DNA of 64,000 nt, taken from NCBI GenBank assembly GCA_030035585.1, contig CM057472.1, positions 88,657,601-88,721,600 of the forward strand. Direction: 5' to 3'. The position numbers and the translations under genes were made by a program. Below are positions 12,678 to 25,046 of this stretch, one piece after another. The notes beneath the pieces are model-generated. The model saw nothing but the letters and a program-made list of their open reading frames with translations. It was not told the DNA's origin and searched no databases. The stretch is from Dugong dugon. Taxonomy: Eukaryota; Chordata; Mammalia; Sirenia; Dugongidae. The stretch's first letter is position 1, and the number at the start of each line of letters is the position of its first letter.

Positions 12678-12746
12678 CACAACAGGCCTGTGAGTGCCTG
12701 CAAAGAGAACCCACAACAGGCCTGTGAGTGCCTGCAAAGAGAACCC
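12678..12746. repeat. Perfect 34-bp tandem duplication
   Basis: A 34-bp unit beginning cacaacaggcctgtgagtgc occurs twice in direct tandem with no mismatch (second copy from 12,712). It lies in a MIR-like fragment. The identity indicates a recent duplication. Confidence 0.9.
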
Positions 12747-13434
12747 AAAGTCCTTATTTATCAATGCTCCATTTTGGAGTAGTACATAGAAAGAACTAGG
12801 TTACTTTCCAACAACACTAAACAAGATTAGCCTTGGTGATAAAAATGTAATAGAGATCAGGCAGTTCTACCTATCACAGAAAGAGGAAGACTTGTTGAAC
12901 TTGAGCTGAACAACCTGAGTGGATGGGATACCAGGCAGTCTGGAGGGGCACAAGGATTCTTTGTAACAGTAGTAAGGAAGAGGTTCTTTTGGTTAAAATA
13001 CTGTATGAGTGAAGTAGAATTAAGGGAGACCCTCTTTAATAGGACCCAAAGGGACTTGATTTGGAATTGAATTAACAGATAATTGTAAGGCTCCCAAAGA
13101 CATTTTCCCTTTGAACCACAAATTTACACAAAAAATAATTTCATCCAACTAAAATTTACTGAATAACTACTTACTTTGTGAGGCATGGGATTCATAATTA
13201 TAACTAAAGTGTGGGCCTTGCTTTCAGACAGCTTGTTATACACTTATTATTTATGTTTTGTGTGGGGAGAAGGGTGAGGTAGGAAGAGCCTGAGGGAAGA
13301 ATTACTGCGTCCTCTTGACCACCACAGCTAATATGAAAGAGGTTAAGCCAGCTCCAGATAAGCAACTTATCACTAGGGGTTTTCCAGTAAATGTGTCTAA
13401 TCAGATCTAAATCATCCCGTAATAATTTCAATAC

Positions 13435-15150
13435 TTAACAAGTAAGGAAACTGAGCAGTGAAGTGACTTAACTGTTTTATCTGGCTGGTCAGAACCAGGC
13501 TTCTCCTTGTTGCATTCGGTGTGGATTCTCGGACACCCCTTCGCCTCACTGTGCCAAACTATTTCTCAGCCCATTTCTGAACCATAATCAATTAATTCAA
13601 GCCATGGTTTAATTAATTAATTTATTTATCATTTTGATGGGTTGATGAGTTATTTCAGTGCCTGGCCAATTCAGCCTAAGCGATCAGTCCTATAGTCTTA
13701 GGTAAACCTAGCCTCCAGGAATTATCTTCTTCTGGCATTAGGAATGGTGTCAGTGCACGAAGCTGCTTGTCAGAGGACAGTGTGAATATGCACCGCCTAT
13801 TTGGAAAGATCGTGGTGGCTAAATCCAATGATGGTGTCAGTTCTTTGGTAGAATGACCATGAAAAGTTATAGTCCAAATTCAGCTACTTCTTACCACATC
13901 TGGAGTTCCCTGCTGACAGATGGCATGTTGTGTTGCCATGCCTATATGAGATAAAGATAATCGTTTTAACAGTAACAGACCAAAGGCATTGGGAAATATT
14001 TATCAGTTACTCTTAAGCAATTCCTACCTTGAATTTTGGCCAGGGTGTTGCACTGTCATGAAAGTATGCCTAATTTGTAGGACTTAGACCTTTCAGTATG
14101 ATCAAAAGAGCAATGTGTCCTGCACATTGTCCTGGAATCACTGCCTATGATCTGCATAAGAGCAGCTCTCTCAAAGTATGGAGTGATATGCATTTATAGA
14201 CAAGGTATTGTGATAGATTTCAAGGAAAAACCATTTGAAATTCCAGTAATGTCCTTGAAACTTTTCACTGACTTGTAGTTTTGGAAACCAGACAACCTTG
14301 TTCAACAAGCTGGTGCCTTCTGAATGAATAGGACAGTAGTTGTGTATCTTAGATAATTATCTCAACCATCAGCAGCTTTGATATCATTGGACCTAAAGAC
14401 CGAGGTAACTATAATCTTTAGAAGAGATAGATTTTATTACAGTGGTTCCTTTCACATTTCTTGGGAGGATCTAGAATGAGGTGCCGGAAGATTGCTTATC
14501 TACCTGGCAGATCAGATTATGCCTCTCCTAACCATCATAAGGGCCCCGGTGGCGCATAAGCATAAAGTTATTAGGAAAGGGAATGAATGAAAGCATTGAA
14601 TGACAGTCTTACACACTTGTCTCAACAAGTAGCAAGACTACAACTGATATTTCCCCTATGACTTCCCACCTCTCATTCTACCCTTTACCTAATATTTTCC
14701 TCCCAGCCCATTGCATATACTCACCCTTCTCTAAATATCACAAAAAATGTCACCTTTACCATGAAGTCTAAGTAGAAGTGTGATGCTCTGAATAGTTAAT
14801 CTCCTTGGCCAGAGGACAACAGGGAGCAAAGTCATTTAGAATCTTTTTTGTCTAATGACTAGGTAATCTTTTAAAAATATTTTTAATAAACAGGATAAAG
14901 ATTCTCTCCTTTAAAGCACATAGTTTCCTAAACTTTCCTGCATTAAGGTGAATAGAGCTCTTAAAAGCATCTAGAAGTCTAAAGAAAATGGCAATATGTC
15001 TGCAATCCATGCTGGCATTTAAGGAAACAAAATAGTTTCTTGAGGTTCCTTTAAGATATTTGTGTCTATAGGTCAATTCAATAATCATGTTTGTCACCGA
15101 TCAGTTGTTCAAGTCACAGTCTTCATACAAATGTGGTGTCATGATTTAAC
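13435..15150. other. Unassigned sequence
   Basis: No gene or clear repeat is seen. A 16-base string matching the AfroSINE head (gccccggtggcgcata, near 14,544) stands alone and is listed among rejected items. Confidence 0.35.
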
Positions 15151-15156
15151 CTTTGG

Positions 15157-15395
15157 ATTCTGGAGTCGTGTTGCCTGGATTTGAAATTTGTTTCCTTCTC
15201 TTTACAGGCTGGTTGGCCTTAAGCAAATCAACCGACATCTCTGTCTAGCTTTCCTCATCTGCAAAATAAGGACAATACCAGGTCTACCTCATTGGATTAT
15301 TATAAAGATTAAAAGAGTAAAGCAATACAAGTGAAGGGCTTAGAATAGTGCCTGGCACAAAGTAGGAACTCAGTAAAACAAGTGTTGTTGTTCAT
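15157..15395 (+). repeat. MIR SINE
   Basis: This is a nearly full-length MIR. It runs from gattctggagtcgtgttgcc through tttcctcatctgcaaaataa to gaatagtgcctggcacaaag and a caagtgttgttgtt tail. The order and spacing match MIR well. Confidence 0.8.
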
Positions 15396-16014
15396 CTGGA
15401 TCTAGCTCACTTTTCCTCATCTCAGGTCAGCAGCTTTCATCTCCCATCTCTCTTTATCTTGCTGCTAGATTCCTCCTCTCATGTACCCATGCCAACACCC
15501 ACCCTGACTCATAGTACCACAGAAACTCCTTAAAGGCAAAGATCACATCCTTTACCTCCTCGTGTTTCCTACATGACCGGGCGTTGTATTCGGCATAAGG
15601 CAGGTAAAATGTAACTAATTATTGAAACAAATTGCCCTGGATGTTCCCTGATGAAAAATTGTCAGTCAAGCATGTTTCCATCTCTAGTGATTTGGTGAGA
15701 TAGCCCAATGCCACTCTGGAGAATTATTAAATAGATATTATAAGCAGCATGACAATAATTAAGTCGTTAAATCTTATAGGGTGTGACCTGCAATATATTC
15801 GTTACTTCGTACTCAGTGAATTACTGAGCAAAAGGAGAAAGTTCAAGAATTCTTGTGAATACTAGCTAGATGTCAGCTAATAGACCCTGATATTCTGACA
15901 ATGAACTTTGATGACCAAATTATTCTTTCTGAAAGAATAACTACATTATTAAAAAAGACATAGAGCAAAGAGGGATCAGATTACAAATTTTACTGACATA
16001 TAGCCAAGAATCCA

Positions 16015-16231
16015 AGCGTCCCTAGGTGACATAAACAGTTAAGTGTTCAGCTGCTAACTGAAAAATTGGCAGTTCGAGTCTACCCAGAGGTGCCTCGGAA
16101 GAAAGGCTTGGCGATCTACTTCCAAAAAATTCAGCCATTGAAAACCCTGTGGAGCATAGTTCTACTCTGACACACTTGGAATTGCCATGAGTTGGAATCT
16201 GCTCAATGGCAACCAGTTTGGTTTTTGGTTT
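16015..16231 (+). repeat. AfroSINE, plus strand
   Basis: The copy begins gcgtccctaggtgacata and ends ggcaaccagtttggtttttgg. A perfect 14-bp target-site duplication, tagccaagaatcca, lies at 16,001-16,014 and 16,232-16,245. It is the left arm of an inverted SINE pair. Confidence 0.9.
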
Positions 16232-16269
16232 TAGCCAAGAATCCAGTCTACCATCACACTTAACTAGTA

Positions 16270-16482
16270 ATCAGTTGCCATTGAGTCGAGTAGATTCTGA
16301 GTCATGGTGACCCTATGCGTGTCAGAATAGAACTGTGCTCCGTAGGATTTCCAATGGCTGATTTTTTTTGGATGTAGATTGCCAGGCCTTTCTTCCGAGG
16401 CACCTCTCAGTAGATTTGGACCACCAACCTTTCAGTTAGCAGTCAAGCACATCAACCATTTGTACTACCCAAGGACTCCAAC
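16270..16482 (-). repeat. AfroSINE, minus strand
   Basis: The reversed tail (cagttgccattgagtcgagt) and reversed head (ctacccaaggactcc) bound the copy. It is the same variant as the neighbour at 16,015-16,231 (ctttcttccgaggcacctct against its complement), in opposite orientation about 40 bases away. Confidence 0.85.
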
Positions 16483-16661
16483 CAGAACACTTGCTCTCTA
16501 CTTTACCTACTTACCAGCATGATTCTGAGACAATAGCCAAAACTTAACATTACTAAAACAAGTAGACAATGCAATCAATGTGGAGAAAAAAAATTGGTAA
16601 AAAGCTTTATTCAAAAAAAGTCACCTTATCTCTCTCTAGTTTTCTTTCTTTGTTTAATCTC

Positions 16662-16797
16662 CCTGGTGGCACAGGGTCAGCAAAAGGTCAGCAGTTCAAA
16701 CCCACCAGTGGCTCCTCAGAAACCCCATGGGGCAGTTCTTACCTGCCCTATAGCGTCGCTATGAGTGGGAATCGATTTGCCAGCAACGGGATGGGGC
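16662..16797 (+). repeat. AfroSINE, plus strand, short form
   Basis: The copy contains tccctggtggcaca, aaaggtcagcagttcaaacc, ccccatggggcagttctta and a tail tcgctatgagtgggaatc. The middle segment found in longer copies is absent. It falls inside a spurious 102-codon ORF. Confidence 0.85.
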
Positions 16798-17589
16798 AAG
16801 AGAGAGGTAGACTATGTAGTATTCTTAAATGTGTTCAAAAGAAGTTACAGATCAATGATAATGTGTTGTGTATGTAAGTGTACATATAAATGTATACCTA
16901 ACTACCTAAACGTGTGTGTGCGTGAACTTAGATCCAAGTGAGTATCCCTGACTAAAGAACAATATATGTATTGTATGTGTTATATTTTCATTTATTCTTT
17001 TATTAAAAGAGTAATATTATGATTCTAACCTTGACCAGGCAACCAGAAGCAGAATATACGTTAAATATTTCAATGCTCGTGATGACAAGTTTTGTGGCCA
17101 AAGAAAAGTAAATGGGACCAATGGAAATGGAAATGAGTCTTGCAGGAGAACGCTGAGTCACCCATTTAGTACTGACATAGTAAATGACTTTAATAACACC
17201 TCCAAAAAGAAATGAATCTTCTTACTAGTTAACCTTACCTCTTCCAAGATTCAGCCAAGCATCTTCAGATATCTAGTGGAGTTAACAAACAAATGTGAGA
17301 AGCACAAGAAGTATATATATATATATTTTTACTCAAAAATGATATTTTGAAAGGTTCTGTCTAAACTGGTGTTTCAAAAATCCTATCACCCTTAAAAATG
17401 TTGGAAAATTTTGGTATTTAAAATAACTCTAGAATGATTCCAGATAGTAAATTACTGACAACTCGTGTATCTGATAGATATATTGACTTTTTTTTCTTTT
17501 TTCCCCCCATTAAGCCGAGTCTATCTCTGGAAAAAGAAGTACCATGAAGTCCAGGTTTCTTATTAGGTTTATTCTTGCCTTTGTTTTGT

Positions 17590-17690
17590 AAGGACTGAGC
17601 AAGTTAATATATGTAAAACCCTTCAAACAGAGCCTAACACGTTGTAAGCATTCAAGAAATACCAACGATTGTCACTGTTGTTGCCTTTTG
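17590..17690 (+). repeat. MIR 3' fragment
   Basis: The sequence gtaaaacccttcaaacagag followed by cctaacacgttgtaagcatt matches the MIR 3' half. Only this part is recognisable. Confidence 0.5.
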
Positions 17691-18199
17691 CTTTACGATA
17701 TCCATACATTCCCAAATATTCCCTAGTGATGTGGGTTGGAGGAACCTCTTTCTCATTTACTGTTTTTCAATGAACTGCTCCTCACTACCAAATTTTCCCT
17801 GAGGCAAGCAAAAGCTCTAACTGGAAAAACAGGATCTGAGTAAATTCTTCAGAGATTTCACAATCAGATTTAGCCCAAGTAATGCATAATTCAGCAAACT
17901 GAGTTCATATTTTGGCTGAAGACAGAAAGTCAGCTATTAGCCTTAGTAATATTAACTTAAGCAGTAAGATCACACTTGTATTTCTATCCGGCTTTTTATT
18001 GTCAAGTCTAATTGCTTATTTGTTTAAGTACTTTCATCTGCCTTGATTACCACTTATGCAAATGAAGGGTTTTCTTTTTCTTTGTTTTAAAATTCACAGA
18101 CGTTTTTGAATTTTGGGAATTTACAATCCTTACACATGGATACATTTTACACTCTGTTGGTTTTGATAAGCAGTAGAAAAGAGGCCGTATGACATAGAA

Positions 18200-18420
18200 T
18201 TGAAAGATGGGTTTTGGAATCCGACACAAATCAGTTGGAATCCTAGCCTTTCCATTACCTGTGAAGCCTTCAGCACATCACTGACCCTCTTCCAGCTTTG
18301 GTTTCCTCATGTGTAATATAGGGACTATAATAGTTCCCAGCTCACACAATAATTGTGGGAATTAAATAATCAAAAATAAATGTCAATGACCTTGTACATG
18401 GTAAGTTCTCAATGTTTGAA
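18200..18420 (+). repeat. MIR SINE
   Basis: The segment runs from ttttggaatccgacacaaat through ggtttcctcatgtgtaatat and a late 'gtacatggtaagttctcaat'. The order fits a diverged MIR. Confidence 0.65.
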
Positions 18421-18659
18421 AGTCTATAAAAATTGCTGAGGTGGGCAAAATCTCACAGGTCATTTCAATGGTCCTAAAACAGAGAACTATTAGCCTCAGC
18501 AATTATTCCTTTAACAAAAGAATAAATGAAAATATAGTACATATAATATATATAATGTTCTTTAGCCATGGATATTCACTCGATCTAAATTCACACACAC
18601 ATTTAGGTAGTTACATATACGTTTATATGTACACTTATATACACAACACATGATTATTG

Positions 18660-20019
18660 GTCTATAACTTCTTTCGAACACATCTAAGGATTCATTAGCT
18701 GTGCCTCTTCTGAACTCAGAATTGACCCACGTGTTCTCACTGAAACTTAAATTTTCTATGATCTAATGTTTTTATACAACGTTTATAATACCTATCAATG
18801 TGTATTCTTGATCTATTATCTGTTTGAAGGTCTCAGTGCTTTATGTTTAAATGTGGACCATTTATCCAAGCTTTGGAAAGAGCATCCTCTTCCCCTAAGC
18901 GTCTCCAAATGATCAATTTCCAAATGCATTAATCATGTTACAGAGGTCACTTCTAAGCCCTGCAGTGTTTACCAGGACATTACCAAAACCTATCTTGCTT
19001 GAATAGGGAATAACCAATTACTTCTATATTGATGTTTGCAAGTATGTGGAATATACGGTTGAGTAACCTCCTGTTGCTTAGAAAATAATAATGTCCATTT
19101 TAATAAAGATGAGGTAACTGACATATTCACAACACAGGTGTTTTGAATTCTTTTTCCTGTATAATAATGGATTTTATAAGCTATGTGCGATGTATATCCT
19201 TTTTTAAAAAAAATAAATTCTGCCCTGCCTTCTCCTCACCCCCTGCCACCTCCACTCCATTTCTCCCATATCCAAATACATTTATAACAGCGGTAACTGA
19301 GGTTCAGCACAACTTCCAATAGATAAAACTTAACTGGTCCCTCTTGAGCTCATGGCCCTAACTTCATTAAGAGCTTAGACTCATCGTTGGAACTAACTGA
19401 CCCATGCTTAACTGATATTAATTGGGTTAGTGAATAAATTGATTTAGCCTTAGTATGGCTTCAACGCCCTTGTGATCTCAGGAAAAACTCTAGTTAGCAA
19501 GTAAAGTTCTGTTATTCAAATCCCTCTCTGGTAGTAACGTTGGGTTTGGAACCCGACACGGGATCATTTTCAGTCTTCAGTTTCTATTTTGTCTATGATT
19601 GGTGCTTTGTTACATTTTTGTGTTAGGTGGGATTGCATTTACAGCCCTTTAAGCTTAAATTCTTTTTCCCTATTTCCCTCATCGTTTGTAAATATGCTAA
19701 ATATTTCTGGTGGCATCAGAAGCCTGAGTTTCCTTCCAACTTGATTGCGTTTGCACCATTTTCTTGCCTTTTATTTTTAAGCTGAGCATCTATTTAACCC
19801 TTTAAACTCTCTTTTCCACTTGTTTCTGAACTTTCACTTAAGGTAGATGCTATTAGAATGTAATTAAGACCAAGGAAAGGAAGATATGCACTCACCTAAC
19901 TCATCAGAAAAAAAAAAAACTAATGGAACCCAAGATCTGTTTAGCGGAGATTTTAGTTTCTGCTCAGTGGTCTGTAGAGGAACCTAGGATTTTTTCAGGC
20001 TAGCATATAGCTTTTATAT
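18660..20019. other. Unassigned sequence
   Basis: No gene, RNA or identifiable repeat is seen. Composition is AT-rich with scattered short A and T runs. Confidence 0.35.
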
Positions 20020-20290
20020 TAAATAATAATAAAAACAATAATATTGAATTTATATCAATATCATATGATATTATAAAATACAATTAATGCTATATAATAT
20101 AAATACATTATATAACAGTATATTAGAGCATACATTGTATATTTACAAATATATGCAATTATATAATCATATATCATATCAATTTATACTATATAATTCA
20201 AATCTCTGCTAAGATAAAGAGTATAATAAGAGTATTATAATATTAAATAACAATATTTTAATATTACTAATTCACGTATATGATTAATTA
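20020..20290. repeat. AT-rich low-complexity block
   Basis: A run of about 270 bases is composed almost wholly of A and T, with irregular ataat and tatat motifs. No regular unit is evident. It may be a decayed (TAA)n or (TA)n tract. Confidence 0.85.
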
Positions 20291-20339
20291 ATTTCAGGCA
20301 CAATGCTTTTTAAGTCATTTTCAGTCCCATTTCGATATC

Positions 20340-20525
20340 TGGCAAATCTGACTCAGGCATTAGCAGTTATCTCACTCATTCATTCATTCGATTAATAAAT
20401 ACTGAATCCTCTTCTGTGTGCCCTGTGTGCCAGGAACTGAGAACAAAACTAAGAACACAGCAGAGATGCCCCCTGCCCTTATGTAACTTGCATTCTCCTG
20501 TGGTGACAGCAACAATAAACATTCT
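20340..20525. repeat. Ancient L2/MIR-type fragment
   Basis: The sequence gattaataaatactgaatcc, then 'ctgtgtgccaggaactgag' and 'ctgcccttatgtaacttgc', resembles a mammal-wide L2/L3-type 3' end fragment. The family is uncertain. Confidence 0.4.
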
Positions 20526-21535
20526 AGGACTCCTTTTACCCCTTCTGTGGTGAGGTGTGATGACTTATTCTATGGATGAGACTGGGAGCAGGACCTCAGC
20601 ATGCATGTCTCAACTGTCCCATTTTCCTTCCTTCTGGGTGTCAGCGTCTCTCTGACAGCCCACTCTGAAAGATGCCAATCTAACCGTGGCATTGAATATT
20701 AGGAAGCTTTTGTTCCCACTCATTTGGCCATATCCTCCACCTCAGCATTCAGTACTAAAGCTAGTGTTTTGATCTCCAGTATTATCTTTTAATTCTTCGT
20801 CTTATCTGTCAAGCGGTTCTAAGCTCAGATGGTGAAGAGGGCTGCCCTTCATTAGCTTCTCTCCAACCTAACACTAAGAGAAGAGAAGAGGCACTGATTC
20901 TAGATAGGGTGGAATGCCAACATGAGTGCTGCCCACCAGTTTCTGGTTCTCCCCTACTTCCAAACAAACAAATTGATTGAACTTTTTTGCCCCTTAACGT
21001 TAAACATGACCATGTACCTTTGCATTGGCCAATGAGCAGAGGAGACATGTGTCCTTCCCATGTGGTTGCACTTTCTCTGTTCTCCACCTTCTCTATCTTC
21101 TCTCTTCTTTTGTTCAGCCATGGAAATTATGAAATCATACAGTGAAAGGGGGCATCCTATGAGCATGAAGCATCTATCATCCCAGGTTCCTGAATAGCTA
21201 CAATGGTCACTACTGTCTTGCTGAGCTGCACTGGACCTGAAGTATCAATGAGAAATAGACTGTCTTAGTTATCTAGTACTGCTATAACAGAAACACCACA
21301 AGTGGATGGCTTTAACAAATTTATTTTCTCACAGTTTAGGAGTCTAAAAGACAAAATTCAGGGTGCCAGTTCCCGGGGAAAGCTTTCTCTCTCTGTCAGC
21401 TCTGGAGGAAGGTCTTTGTGTCTTCTAAGCTTCTGCTTCTGGACAATCTTCACGTGGCTTGACATTTCTCTTCCCCCATCTTTGCTTACGTTCTTGCTTG
21501 TTTAATCTTTTCATATCTCGAAAGAGACTGACTCA

Positions 21536-22251
21536 TCTCTTTAACAAATGGTTCTGGCATAACTGGATAGTATCTGCAAAAACTGAACCGAGCAACTGAA
21601 ACCTCACACCATGCACAAAAACTAACTCAAAATGGATCAAAGACCTAAATATGAAATCAAAAACTATAAAGATCATGGAAGAAAAAATAGGGCAACACTA
21701 GGAGCCCTAATACATGGCATAAAGAGAATATGAACCATAAGTAACAATGCACAAACACCAGAAGAGAAACTAGATAACTGGGAGCTCCTAAAAATCAAAC
21801 ATTTATGCTCACCAAAAGACTTCACAAAAGAGTAAAAAGACAACCTACAGACTGGGAAAAACATTTTTGGCTATGACAAATCCAGTCAGCTTCTAATCTC
21901 TAAAATCTACAAGATACTGCAAAACCTCAACAACAAAAAGACAAATAGCCCAATTAAAAAATGGGCAAATGATATGAACAGGCACTTTGCCAAAGTAGAC
22001 ATTCAGGCGGCTAACAGATGCATGAAGAAATGCTCACGATCATTAGCCATTAGAGAAGTGCAGATCAAAACTACAATGAGATATCATCTCACCCCAACAA
22101 GGCTAGCATTAATCCAAAAAACACAAAATAATAAATATTGGAGAGGCTGTGGAGAGATTGGAACACTTACACGCTATTGGTGGGAATGTAAAATGGTACA
22201 ACCACTTTGGAAATTGATTTGCTGCTTCCTTAAAAAGCTAGAAATAGAGGC
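21536..22251 (+). repeat. L1 ORF2 C-terminal fragment fused before L1
   Basis: The segment aligns base-for-base with 27,836-28,550 of the downstream L1, in the same orientation. It encodes the C-terminal end of ORF2p, including the cysteine-rich CGEIGTL...WWECK motif near 22,145-22,190. It stops abruptly at ctagaaatagagg, exactly where the 5' UTR of the full-length L1 begins. The same 15-bp near-duplicate flanks the outer edges of both pieces, so the two look like one insertion. It has stop codons and is not functional. Confidence 0.8.
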
Positions 22252-23655
22252 GAGGCCAAGGGGACAGAGTAGTCAGATGCTTCCAGTGGACCCTCTTACA
22301 ACAAAGACCCAAAAAAACAAGTGATTCAATTATATATGGCAATCTAGGGGCCCTGAACATCAAAGGCAGAGTTGAGGAACCGGACTGAGTGGCAGGGGGA
22401 GGAGGAGATGGTTCAGAAGCAGCAAGGAGTTGCCAGACCTGGCCCAGTGAGAGCCTGAGCCCTTCAGGCCTGAGCAGCTTGTGGGTGAACGGTGAGGCAG
22501 GCAAGCAGCAGTGCTTGGGAGATGCATTTTCCACACTGGGAGAGACCCAGTGCCGAAGAGTCTACATGGCCACCCAGAACCAGTGAGAAGCAGCCCTCAT
22601 CAGCAAAAGATAAGTACTTGCATATGGCTTACTGTGTGGATCAAAAACAGCCCCTTAGGGAAAAATCTCTCTCCCATTTATCTCCCTGCTCCCTGCTCTG
22701 CACTGGGTCCCGGACCAGCTTCAGCAATTGCTGAGTCCCCTGGGCTGGAAGTAGGATCTGTCACACACATGGAGCCGTTCTCCCTGCCTTGGAGAGTGAA
22801 CAAATTAACAGAATACAAATACTGCCGGCTCCCCTAAGCCAGGAACCCAGGGTAGGCACAGCTCCTTTGCCTAGGCACAGGCATAAGGGATCCACGGACT
22901 TTGAGTGCCTTTCCCCCAATAGACTTTTGTGGGCCCATCTCAACAATGTAGGCCCTCATTACCACAGTACATCAGGGTATATACTGGAACTCTAACTTCA
23001 ACTGTTTCAGCTGTGAAGTGGCAGGTTCTTGACATTTGACACTGTTGTGACCATTAAGCAGGGTCTTCACCTACCCACATCAGGTGCCTGAGGTCTGGTG
23101 GCTCCACCCATGCCACCTAGCCACCTGCAATAGTGACCCATGAATAAGAGGTGCCCCCCAGTCCTTACATCCAACAGCATTAGGTGCTCATAGTCTGGCT
23201 GCAAAACCGCCCCCAGCTACATGCTCTAGGGAACAGGGACATGCCTTCCTCCTGGACACTCAGGGGCGGCCATCAGCCCCTGACTTGCTCAAAGTGTGTC
23301 CCCCTGCTGCAGCCAGATGCCTGTGCCTACACCAATCACCCACGCCTGCTAAGGACTATAAGTAAGAGCCTACAACACACAATTGGTGGCTATCTATCTG
23401 GGCACCTGAGTTGAATCCATACAGGAGGAGTGGGAGAACTCCTGAGCTCACATACCTACTAACAGATTTAACCACCTGGTGGCAGGACATTACAGCTTCA
23501 AAGGTGCCAATAATCAAACTAGCGCATATGATCAGCCTATTTGGGCACATCAAAACAAAACAATAAGCTAGGACACAGTAAGCAAAAATAAATATAATAA
23601 ATTATTGACGGCTCAGACACAACAGTCAATATCAAATCACATAAAGAGGCAATCC

Positions 23656-24600
23656 ATGATGGCTTCAGCAAGCTCCCAAAATAAAAAATCTGGAAATTTT
23701 CCAGAAGAGGAAAATTTCTTGGGATTACTGGAGGCAGAATACAAAAGATTAATATACAGAACTCTTAAAGAAATTAGGAAGGAAATTAAGCAAAACTCAG
23801 ACCATGTAATAGAAGAAATTAAAAAGATTAGAGAAGAGCATAATGACAAATTCAACAGGCTGCAAGAGTCCGTAGAGAGACAGCAATCAGAAATCCAGAA
23901 GATTAACAATAAAATTTCCAAATTAGATGACTCAATAGAAAGTCATAAGACCAGAATTGAAGCACTGGAAGTCAGAATTAGTGAGATTGAAGATAAAGCA
24001 CTTGACACCTACTTATATGAGGAAAAATCAGACAAAAGGATTAAAAAAAATAAACCCTAAGAATTATGTAGGACTATATCAAGAGAAATAACCTACGAGT
24101 GATTGGAATACCAGAACTGGGTGGGGGATAACAGAAAATACAGAGAGAATTACTGATGATTTGTTGTCAGAAAACTTCCCTGATATCGTGAGAGATGACA
24201 AGATATCTATCCAAGATGCTCATCGAACCCTATATAAGGTAGAGCCCAAAAGAAAGTCACCAAGACATATTATAATCAAACTTGCCAAAACCAAAGATAA
24301 AGAGAGAATTTTAAGAGCAACTAGGGATAAAAGAAAAGTCATTTACAAAGAAGAGTCATTAAGAATAAGTTCGGACTACTCAGCAGAAACAATGCAGGCA
24401 AGAAGGCAATGGATGACATATATAAAGTCTTGAAGGAAAAAAACTGGCAGCCAAGAGTTATATATCCAGCAAAACTGTCTCTCAAATATGATGGTGAAAA
24501 TAGGGCATTTCCAGATGAACAGAAGCTTAGGGAACTTGCAAAAACCAAACCAAAATTACGAGAAATACTAAAGGGAGTCCCCTGGTTAGAAAATCAGTAA
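23656..24600 (+). pseudogene. L1 ORF1 (RNA-binding chaperone), broken
   Basis: ORF1p coats L1 RNA and acts as a nucleic-acid chaperone. The chosen start is the first ATG in frame (MMASASSQ). The first 135 codons, to a stop at 24,060, form a long heptad coiled coil (residues ~35-120, rich in Glu, Lys, Ile, Leu). The RRM-like core follows in another frame (NNLRVIGIPE-like near 24,085-24,115). The C-terminal domain is split between frames at about 24,161-24,433 and 24,409-24,600 (RVIYPAKLSL; stop at 24,600). At least two frameshifts and a stop inactivate it. Total length, about 315 codons, is normal for mammalian ORF1p. It is the first cistron of the L1, with ORF2 about 450 bases downstream. Confidence 0.85.
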
Positions 24601-25046
24601 CATTGGATAACAACCCAAGACTCAAACACAGGACAGAGCAACCAGATATCAACGCAGACAGGGAAGTCACAAAAGCAAATCAAAGCTAAAACACTGAAAA
24701 TAGGGAAACAGATGCCAATATGTAAAAGTTGACAACATTAAAACAAAAAAGAGGGGCTTAAAAAATGTAGACATAGATTTTTCATATGGAGAGGAGGTCA
24801 AGGCGATATAAAGAAACAAAACACTGCTATAAACTTAGAAAAATAGGGGTAAATATTAGGGTAACCACAAAGGAAACTAACAATCCTACAAGTCAAAATA
24901 AAAAACTGGAAAAATATAAAGACTCGGCAAACACAAAATCATCAACAAAGAAAAAGATGAAAAGACAATACATAAAGAAAAACAACCCAGCACAGAAAAT
25001 CAAGTGGAACAAAGAAACTGAATAACACACACAAAAAGACACCAAA

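Noticed and set aside
14542..14560. Isolated 16-base match to the AfroSINE head
   Set aside because: Too short to call an insertion; no tail or duplication nearby.
16569..16877. 102-codon ORF
   Set aside because: Most of it is the AfroSINE at 16,662-16,797; the rest has no motif.
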